5,544 bases of DNA from Patulibacter sp. GTDB taxonomy: Bacteria; Actinomycetota; Thermoleophilia; Solirubrobacterales; Solirubrobacteraceae. The notes under the pieces were generated by a model that saw only the letters and a program-made list of their open reading frames with translations, had not been told where the DNA came from and searched no databases. Position numbers and translations under genes: made by a program. The stretch is taken from contig JALRCL010000165.1 in NCBI GenBank assembly GCA_023268575.1, positions 1 to 5,544 on the forward strand, in the 5' to 3' direction. Below, in pieces: positions 1-4,620 of the stretch (within the stretch, counting starts at the first letter, position 1; each line of letters starts with the position of its first letter).

Positions 1-1
1 C

Positions 2-337
2 GCGGCCGGCGCCCGGCTGCGGCTGCGCTTCGGCGTCGAGGGCTTCCGCGTCTCGGGGTCGTCGCGGCGCGCAGCCGTCCGGCGGTGGCGGATCCCGCTC
101 GGCGAGGAGGCCACGACGACCGTCGAGCGTCGGGGCGGGCGGACGGTCCTCCTCGTCCACCCCGCCCGGGGCGCGTCGTGGAGCGCGTCGGTGCCCGGGA
201 ACGCACGCGTCGGGGTGTCGCGGGTCGGTCGGGACCGGCTGGACCCCACGGTCCGACGGGTCGCGACGCTCGCGCTGCCGCGCGGCCGGCGGATCGACCT
301 GCGGGTCGCCGTCGGGCCGGCGGCGGGCCCGTCCTGA
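2..337 (+). CDS. C-terminal end of an unrecognised protein (5' truncated)
   Basis: This open frame enters from the left edge and ends at TGA 335-337, giving 111 residues without a start. It is called coding because only about five of its 111 sense codons end in A or T, whereas the overlapping long frame beginning at 85 reads as Arg/Pro/Ala-rich low-complexity sequence. The visible part alternates short hydrophobic and charged stretches (LRLRFGVEGFRV, RTVLLVHPA, RRIDLRVAVGP), which would suit a beta-sandwich or other beta-rich C-terminal domain. There are no Cys residues and no membrane segment. It ends 66 bases before the GH5 gene on the same strand, so the two may be co-transcribed. I do not recognise the family. 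The C-terminal sandwich of a polysaccharide lyase or hydrolase is one possibility, but nothing in the sequence proves it. Confidence 0.7.
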   Translation, partial: AAGARLRLRFGVEGFRVSGSSRRAAVRRWRIPLGEEATTTVERRGGRTVLLVHPARGASWSASVPGNARVGVSRVGRDRLDPTVRRVATLALPRGRRIDLRVAVGPAAGPS

Positions 338-403
338 CCGGGCGCGGGAGGCGGCGCCGAGATCCGTCGACGTGCGTCGCGCAGCGCTTCCCGGTCTGCC
401 AGC
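338..403. other. Short spacer before the GH5 gene
   Basis: These 66 bases hold no TANNNT element on the plus strand and no purine-rich Shine-Dalgarno sequence close to ATG 404. A GGAGG at about 346-350 is more than 50 bases from the start, too far to serve it. Two mutually exclusive GC hairpins can be drawn around the upstream stop: 313-318 with 326-331, and 327-331 with 339-343. Neither has a T-run. The spacer therefore gives no clear promoter, and read-through from the upstream gene is possible. Confidence 0.4.
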
Positions 404-2050
404 ATGAGACGCGTGCGCTCGTCCGTCCCCCTGCACCCGCGCCGCCGGGCGACCGCGCCCTGGGCGCTCGCGGGGCTCGCCCTCGCCGCCGCGCTTCCCG
501 CCGTCTCCGCCCAGCCAGCGGCCGCCGCGTCGGCGAGCGCGAAGGAGCGGCGCCTGGCGAGCTCCGTCGCCGCGACCGCCGCATCGCGGCGCCACGCCAC
601 CGTCAGCGGGCTCGGAAGCCGCGCTCGGCGCGAGTCGAAGCTCCGCAGCGGCGTCGGGCGGATCGGTGCGCCCGAGGCCCTGACCGTCGGTCCCGCCGAG
701 GGCGGTCACCGGATGCTCCAGACCGCCGACGGTCGGCGCGTCGAGCTGCGCGGGGCGAACGTCGCGGCGCTCATCGACTACGCCGGCGCTCACGGCACCG
801 TGCCGGTCGGCGCCGCCGACGCCGCGCAGGCCCAGGCACTCGGCCTGACCGTCGTCCGGCTCGGGCTCTCGTGGTCGCGGATCCAGCCGCGCGCGGGCGT
901 CATCGACCAGGCGTACCTCGCCCAGGTCGAGCGGGTCGGCCGGGCGTACGCGGAGCGCGGCGTCTACGTCCTGCTCGACATGCACCAGGACCGCTACGCC
1001 GCCGGGCTGGGGCAGCCGTTCAGCGCGGAGTCCGACGGCGCCCCGCGCTGGGCCGTCGCGACGCAGGGTGCCTCGTGCGACACCGTCTCCGGCGCGCTGC
1101 AGGGCCAGTCGTACTACCTCACCCCGTGCGCCGCCGCCGCCGCGGACTCGTTCTTCTCCAACCGCACCGTCGCCGGCCGACCGCTGCAGTCGTGGTACGC
1201 CGACGCCGTCTCGGCGGTCACCGCCACCGGTCGGCGGATCGGTCCGGGATTCGCCGGCATCGAGCTCTACAACGAGCCCCGCACGCCCCGCCCCGGCACC
1301 GAGGCGGCGTGGGCGACCAACCAGCTGTTCCCGTTCTACCGGCGCATGATCCAGCGCCTGCGGGCCGACGGCTACACCGGCCCGGTCTGGCTGGACCCGG
1401 TCGGCGGCTCCGTCTCCGCGCTCGGCGACGACCAGATCGTCCTCGCGCCGCACGTCTACACCGACGTCTACACCGGCGGCGGGCCGACCGGGGCCACCGC
1501 CGGTGCCCTGAAGCGCGAGTACACGCGGCTGCAGGGCCAGGCCAAGGCGCTCGGCGCTGCGCTCGTGCCGGGCGAGTTCGCCGGCGCCGGCGGCGGCGTG
1601 TGGGAGAGCTACCGGCGTTGGCAGCTCGACGAGCTCGATCGGACCCGGGCCGGCGGCATCATCTGGGTCTGGAAGCAGCACGCCACGAAGGACTACGGCT
1701 GGGGCGTCCTGGCCGCCGACGGCGGGCTGCGCCGGGGCACCGGCATCGCCCAGGACCTCGGCCGCCCGCGCGTGATGGCGGCGGTCCCGGCGATCCGCGA
1801 GGTCAGCGCGAGCGACGATCGGCTCGTCGTGGAGACCTCGGGCAGGGGGATCGTGGAGCTCTGGACGGGCATGGCGACCGGCGGACAGGCCGAGCGCGGC
1901 CGGGCCTGGCGGCTGACCGTCGACGGCGCGCCCGCGCAGGGCGCGATCGTGCGCACGAGCACGACGAAGCTCCCCAACGCGACGATCGGCGGGCGCCGCA
2001 TCCGCGTCACGGTGCCGAGCGGGCGCACCGTCCTGCGGCTGTCGCGCTGA
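404..2050 (+). CDS. Secreted glycoside hydrolase family 5 protein, endoglycoceramidase-like
   Basis: A 548-residue exported retaining glycosidase. Residues 1-36 form a signal peptide: an Arg-rich n-region, the hydrophobic core ALAGLALAAALPA and a probable AVSA/Q cleavage site. The Arg cluster does not fit the Tat motif. An Ala/Arg/Ser-rich linker follows (about 37-88), then a TIM-barrel domain (about 90-455). It carries LRGAN (115-119), VRLGLSWSRI (151-160), LDMHQDRY (191-198), the acid/base Glu291 in YNEP, HVYT (350-353), the nucleophile Glu391 in PGEF, and WVW (421-423). LDMHQD together with the spacing of the two glutamates is typical of endoglycoceramidases, which cleave glycan from ceramide. 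A C-terminal beta-rich domain (about 465-548) also matches that group. Cys225 and Cys242 are the only cysteines and may form a disulfide. ATG 404 is the first start after the in-frame upstream stop at 335; GTG 413 is an alternative. Substrate is inferred; another GH5 beta-glycosidase activity remains possible. Confidence 0.9.
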   Translation: MRRVRSSVPLHPRRRATAPWALAGLALAAALPAVSAQPAAAASASAKERRLASSVAATAASRRHATVSGLGSRARRESKLRSGVGRIGAPEALTVGPAEGGHRMLQTADGRRVELRGANVAALIDYAGAHGTVPVGAADAAQAQALGLTVVRLGLSWSRIQPRAGVIDQAYLAQVERVGRAYAERGVYVLLDMHQDRYAAGLGQPFSAESDGAPRWAVATQGASCDTVSGALQGQSYYLTPCAAAAADSFFSNRTVAGRPLQSWYADAVSAVTATGRRIGPGFAGIELYNEPRTPRPGTEAAWATNQLFPFYRRMIQRLRADGYTGPVWLDPVGGSVSALGDDQIVLAPHVYTDVYTGGGPTGATAGALKREYTRLQGQAKALGAALVPGEFAGAGGGVWESYRRWQLDELDRTRAGGIIWVWKQHATKDYGWGVLAADGGLRRGTGIAQDLGRPRVMAAVPAIREVSASDDRLVVETSGRGIVELWTGMATGGQAERGRAWRLTVDGAPAQGAIVRTSTTKLPNATIGGRRIRVTVPSGRTVLRLSR

Positions 2051-2070
2051 GCGGCCCGACCCGGCCACGC

Positions 2071-2094
2071 CTGCCTGGCGGACGCCCGGCGCGC
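2071..2094. repeat. Imperfect direct repeat, copy 1
   Basis: This 24-base unit has the core TGGCGGACGCCCG and recurs at 2123-2146 with 22 of 24 positions identical (differences at unit positions 5 and 18). It lies just after the GH5 stop codon in the convergent spacer. The period is 52 bases, so it is not codon-derived. Function is unknown. Confidence 0.55.
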
Positions 2095-2103
2095 CCCGGC
2101 ACG

Positions 2104-2135
2104 GTCCGCACGGGATCGACGGCTGCGTGGCGGAC
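2104..2135. terminator. Possible bidirectional terminator hairpin between convergent genes
   Basis: GTCCGC (2104-2109) pairs with GCGGAC (2130-2135). After a single bulged G at 2129, ACG (2110-2112) pairs with CGT (2126-2128), leaving a 13-base loop. It sits between the 3' ends of the GH5 gene and the BKACE gene, where a shared terminator would be expected. There is no T-run on either side, and chance hairpins are frequent at this GC content, so the call is tentative. Confidence 0.3.
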
Positions 2136-2146
2136 GCCCGTCGCGC
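2123..2146. repeat. Imperfect direct repeat, copy 2
   Basis: Second copy of the 24-base unit that starts at 2071, with the same TGGCGGACGCCCG core. Its first half also forms the right arm of the hairpin at 2104-2135, an arm that copy 1 could supply only with a different partner. Confidence 0.55.
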
Positions 2147-2182
2147 GCGAGCGCCCGTCGCTGCCGCCGGGGTGCCCCGCGG

Positions 2183-3103
2183 TCAAGCGCCGCGCTGCGG
2201 CACCCCGAGCGCCGCGCGTGCCTCGGCGACCGTCGCCGGGCGGCGGCCGCTGTCCTCGATCAGCCCCCGGGCCTTCGCGACGAGCTCGCCGTTGGAGCGG
2301 GCCATCGTCCCGTCGGGCAGGTAGAAGTTGTCCTCGAGCCCGACGCGGACCGAGCCGCCGAGGGCGAGCGCCGCGGCGAGCATCGTCCACTGGACGCGGC
2401 TGATCCCGATGACGCCCCAGTGGTGCGTCCGCCGCTCGCCGGCCGGGCCGTCGGCGACCGGCAGCGCCTCCCCGACGACCGCGAGGTTGTCGGCCATCGC
2501 GGCGAGGTTGCGCGCCGTCGGCGGGATGCCGCCGGTGACGCCCATGACGAAGTCGGCGTGCAGCGGACCCTCCAGCAGGCCCATGTCGATGAGCGGCGCG
2601 AGGTTGCCGACGTGCCCGATGTCGAAGCACTCGTGCTCGGGCTTGATCCCGAGCTCGCGCATCGCCCGCAGCAGCGCGACGATCTCGTCGAACGGGTTCG
2701 GGAAGATCGTCTGGAAGACGAAGTCCTTGCGTCGCGCGGAGTACTTCGCGTAGTTCATCGAGCCCATGTTCAGGGCGGCGACCTCGGGCCGGCACGCCTC
2801 GAGGTACGCGATCCGCTTCTCGACCGAGACGCCGATCGTGCCGGTCGAGAAGTTGATGATCGCGGCGTCTCCGACCTCGTCCCGGATCGCCTGCGAGATC
2901 GCCCCGAAGTCCTCGATCTCGTAGCTCGGGCGACCGTCGGGCGAGCGGGCGTGGATGTGGATGTGGACCCCGCCCTCGTCGACGATCCGCCGCGCCTCGG
3001 CCGCGTACTCCGCCGGCGTGTACGGGATCGCCGGGCACTGGTCGCGGTCGGCGAGCGACCCGGAGATCGCACAGGTGAGGATCGCGGGGTGGTCGGTGCT
3101 CAT
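2183..3103 (-). CDS. Beta-keto acid cleavage enzyme (BKACE, DUF849 family)
   Basis: A 306-residue cytosolic metal enzyme of the family that includes 3-keto-5-aminohexanoate cleavage enzyme (Kce). The family condenses acetyl-CoA with a beta-keto acid and releases acetoacetate plus a new acyl-CoA. A TIM barrel spans almost the whole protein. The N-terminal strand ILTCAISGS (8-16) is followed by HIHIHAR (47-53), whose His49 and His51 match the zinc-binding H-x-H-x-R pattern. Next come NFSTGT (84-89), LNMGSMNY (111-118), FDIGHVGN (160-167), VMGVTGG (186-192), and VRVGLEDN (252-259), where Arg253, Glu257 (third metal ligand) and Asp258 keep the spacing of the Kce catalytic residues. No key residue appears lost, and the length is normal. 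ATG 3103 is supported by GGAG five bases upstream. The gene diverges from the PucR-like regulator, which suggests substrate-responsive control. The keto-acid substrate cannot be read from the sequence. Confidence 0.93.
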   Translation of the reverse strand: MSTDHPAILTCAISGSLADRDQCPAIPYTPAEYAAEARRIVDEGGVHIHIHARSPDGRPSYEIEDFGAISQAIRDEVGDAAIINFSTGTIGVSVEKRIAYLEACRPEVAALNMGSMNYAKYSARRKDFVFQTIFPNPFDEIVALLRAMRELGIKPEHECFDIGHVGNLAPLIDMGLLEGPLHADFVMGVTGGIPPTARNLAAMADNLAVVGEALPVADGPAGERRTHHWGVIGISRVQWTMLAAALALGGSVRVGLEDNFYLPDGTMARSNGELVAKARGLIEDSGRRPATVAEARAALGVPQRGA

Positions 3104-3108
3104 CGGGG

Positions 3109-3112
3109 CTCC
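3109..3112 (-). promoter_or_regulatory. Shine-Dalgarno site of the BKACE gene
   Basis: On the minus strand GGAG is followed by the 5-base spacer CCCCG and then ATG. This fixes the start at 3103. The two plus-strand GTG genes in the window lack such a site. Confidence 0.65.
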
Positions 3113-3147
3113 AGGACGTCGGCGGGCGATCCGACGCGCTCGCCGCG

Positions 3148-3159
3148 GGCCCCGGGGCC
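3148..3159. repeat. 12-bp perfect palindrome in the BKACE leader
   Basis: GGCCCCGGGGCC reads identically on both strands and lies 45-56 bases upstream of the BKACE start, downstream of its likely -10 element. It could be an operator or an mRNA hairpin. Several such palindromes are expected by chance in 5.5 kb of this GC content, so support is weak. Confidence 0.25.
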
Positions 3160-3189
3160 GTCCGGGCGCGCGGGGCGTCGGCGCTGTCG

Positions 3190-3195
3190 ACGATA
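3190..3195 (-). promoter_or_regulatory. Candidate -10 element for the BKACE gene
   Basis: The minus strand reads TATCGT, a match to the actinobacterial TANNNT -10 pattern and the only such match on this strand in the 182-bp divergent region. Transcription would begin near 3183, leaving a leader of about 80 bases that contains the Shine-Dalgarno site. No convincing -35 is seen 16-18 bases upstream. Confidence 0.35.
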
Positions 3196-3241
3196 CGTCC
3201 GCCGCGGGCGGGCACGGCCGCGAAGGTCCACAGCACGAGCG

Positions 3242-3258
3242 GGTGCGCGTGTGGCACC
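3242..3258. promoter_or_regulatory. Inverted repeat, candidate operator in the divergent region
   Basis: GGTGC (3242-3246) and GCACC (3254-3258) form an inverted repeat with a 7-base spacer. It overlaps the -35-like GTGGCA of the regulator promoter, a position where a bound autoregulator would block RNA polymerase. Binding by the adjacent PucR-like protein is an inference, and half-sites of 5 bases are short. Confidence 0.3.
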
Positions 3259-3278
3259 TGCCCAGCCGTCGGTACGCT
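3251..3278 (+). promoter_or_regulatory. Likely leaderless promoter of the regulator gene
   Basis: A -35-like GTGGCA (3251-3256, four of six matches to TTGACA) is separated by 16 bases from TACGCT (3273-3278), a TANNNT -10 element. The -10 ends 7 bases before GTG 3286, so transcription would start at or next to the start codon. The absence of any Shine-Dalgarno sequence in the bases before GTG fits a leaderless mRNA. Confidence 0.5.
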
Positions 3279-3285
3279 GCGCGCC

Positions 3286-4530
3286 GTGAGCGACGCGACG
3301 ATCGGGCCCGGTCAGGTGCAGCGCGCGATCGACGACGCCGCGGCGTTCCTCGAGCACGCCGCGGCCGAGCTCGCGCCCGGAACCGCGGCCGAGATCCACG
3401 AGGGCGTCCCGGAGCTGCCCGACGCCGCCGCGGTGACGAGCCAGAGCACGAGCGGCGTGCAGGAGCTGCTCGCCGCCCACGCGCGGGCCGTGCGCCGCGG
3501 CATCCCGCCGCACGAGGTCCACGTCCCGGAGGCGACGCTCGAGCACGCGCGGATGTACGTCCGGCGCGGGATCGGGCTCCCGGTGCTCCTGCGGACCTAC
3601 CGCGTCGGTCAGGGCGTCCTCTGGCGCCTGTGGATGCGGACGCTCGACGAGCGGACGCCCGATCGCGACGTGCGCCTCGCCGCGCGCGACGCCGCGGGCG
3701 AGCTGCTGTTCGCCTACATGGACGTCATCGTCGGACGGGTCGTCGAGGAGTACCACGCCGAGCGCGACCGCTGGCGGCGCAGCCTCGACGCGCAGCGCGC
3801 CGACGTCGTGCGGGACGTCCTCGACGGCCAGCCGATCGACGTCGACGCCGCGGGGCGCACGCTCGGCCGCGACCTCGCCGGGCGGCACCTCGGCGTCGTG
3901 CTGTGGACCGTCGGCGACGACGCGGCGACCGCCCCGGCCCGCCTGGAGCGGGCCGCCGAGCAGGTCGCCGCCGAGCACGGCGACGGGCGCCCGCTCGTGC
4001 TGCGCACGAGCCAGCGCGTGGCCTGGGCGTGGGTCACGCCGGCCGCCGCGGGCCCCGAGCCGCGGCCCGGGCTCCTGCGGCGCGACGGGGTGAGCGTCGC
4101 GCTCGGCGAGCCGGCGCAGGGCATCGCCGGCTTCCGCGAGACGCACGAGGAGGCGCTCGCCGCCCGCCGGCTGGCCCGCGCCGCCGGACGGCCGGCCGGG
4201 ACGGTCGTGTCGTGGCAACGGTCCGGCCTGCTGGGCCTGCTCGCCGCCGAGCCCGCCCTCGCGCGCCGGTTCGCCCGGCGCGAGCTCGCCGATCTGGACG
4301 GGGACGACGATGCGACGGTGCGCCTGCGTGCGACCCTCGCGACGTTCCTGCGCGAAGGGTCGCACGTGGGGCGCACCGCCGAGCGTCTCGGCGTGCACCC
4401 GAACACCGTCGGCAACCGCCTGCGCCAGTGCGAGGCCGCGCTCGGACGGTCGCTCGACGAGCGGCGCGTCGAGCTCCACGCCGCGCTGCTCATCCGCGAC
4501 GGGCTGCGCCACGCCGACCCCCACCGCTGA
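3286..4530 (+). CDS. PucR/CdaR-type helix-turn-helix transcriptional regulator
   Basis: A 414-residue cytosolic DNA-binding regulator. The N-terminal helical region (about 10-165) contains LEHARMYVRRGIGLPVLLRTYRVGQ and EYHAERDRWRRSLDAQRADVVRDVL, the signature of the RsbRD-like sensor domain found in many actinobacterial PucR proteins. A central segment (about 185-300) resembles the degenerate GGDEF-like domain of CdaR proteins. The C-terminal HTH (about 345-408) reads LRATLATFLREG...TAERLGVHPNTVGNRLRQCEAALG, with HPNTVGNRLRQ (371-381) as the recognition helix. Order and length are normal for the family. Members usually control catabolic genes in response to a small molecule; the ligand here is unknown. 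It diverges from the BKACE gene across 182 bp, so BKACE is the best candidate target. GTG 3286 is preferred because the -10 element lies directly upstream. Codon use matches its neighbours. Confidence 0.92.
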   Translation: MSDATIGPGQVQRAIDDAAAFLEHAAAELAPGTAAEIHEGVPELPDAAAVTSQSTSGVQELLAAHARAVRRGIPPHEVHVPEATLEHARMYVRRGIGLPVLLRTYRVGQGVLWRLWMRTLDERTPDRDVRLAARDAAGELLFAYMDVIVGRVVEEYHAERDRWRRSLDAQRADVVRDVLDGQPIDVDAAGRTLGRDLAGRHLGVVLWTVGDDAATAPARLERAAEQVAAEHGDGRPLVLRTSQRVAWAWVTPAAAGPEPRPGLLRRDGVSVALGEPAQGIAGFRETHEEALAARRLARAAGRPAGTVVSWQRSGLLGLLAAEPALARRFARRELADLDGDDDATVRLRATLATFLREGSHVGRTAERLGVHPNTVGNRLRQCEAALGRSLDERRVELHAALLIRDGLRHADPHR

Positions 4531-4547
4531 CCGGCGCGACGTGGGGG
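4518..4547 (+). terminator. Hairpin overlapping the regulator stop codon, possible terminator
   Basis: CCCCCAC (4518-4524) pairs perfectly with GTGGGGG (4541-4547). Inside, CGC (4525-4527) can pair with GCG (4536-4538), leaving an AC bulge and an 8-base loop. The stop codon 4528-4530 falls in that loop. No T-run follows, so it would be a non-canonical terminator of the kind often proposed in high-GC actinobacteria, or a 3'-end stabilising structure. Confidence 0.4.
4520..4532. repeat. 13-base direct repeat, copy 1
   Basis: CCCACCGCTGACC occurs here across the regulator stop codon and again, without change, at 4596-4608. The copies are 76 bases apart. This copy supplies part of the left arm and loop of the hairpin at 4518-4547. 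Confidence 0.5.
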
Positions 4548-4595
4548 AGGGCCAACGCGGCCCGCGGGAGCTGTGGAACTCGGACAGGATGGGGT

Positions 4596-4608
4596 CCCAC
4601 CGCTGACC
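4596..4608. repeat. 13-base direct repeat, copy 2
   Basis: Exact second copy of CCCACCGCTGACC, ending at the base before the TAGGTT -10 element of the carboxylase gene. It therefore lies in the promoter spacer. It may be chance, a small duplication or a protein-binding site. Confidence 0.5.
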
Positions 4609-4614
4609 TAGGTT
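4609..4614 (+). promoter_or_regulatory. -10 element of a likely leaderless promoter for the carboxylase gene
   Basis: TAGGTT fits TANNNT and ends exactly 6 bases before GTG 4621, the spacing expected when transcription begins at the G of the start codon. It is the only such element on this strand in the 90-base spacer. No good -35 is visible 16-18 bases upstream. The same bases hold an in-frame TAG (4609-4611), which rules out a longer N-terminus. Confidence 0.5.
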
Positions 4615-4620
4615 GGCGGC

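Noticed and set aside
412..422. Alternative GTG 413 start and a twin-arginine signal in the GH5 protein
   Set aside because: ATG 404 is the first start after the upstream stop, and the Arg cluster PRRRATAP lacks the hydrophobic positions of the Tat consensus, so a general Sec-type signal peptide is favoured.
85..2403. A 772-codon open frame on the plus strand
   Set aside because: It overlaps the GH5 gene in another frame and runs antisense into the BKACE gene. The translation is low-complexity Arg/Pro/Ala sequence with no recognisable domain.
2007..3257. A 416-codon minus-strand frame over the BKACE gene
   Set aside because: It is a shifted frame of the BKACE gene; only the 2183-3103 frame shows the BKACE motifs and a Shine-Dalgarno site.
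2420..3289. A 289-codon plus-strand frame
   Set aside because: It is antisense to the BKACE gene, rich in Arg, Asp and Val, and has no domain or start signal.
4575..4596. GGAACT followed by GTC, resembling an ECF sigma factor promoter
   Set aside because: The spacing between GGAACT (4575-4580) and GTC (4594-4596) is 13 bases, shorter than the usual 15-17, and the TAGGTT element explains the start better.
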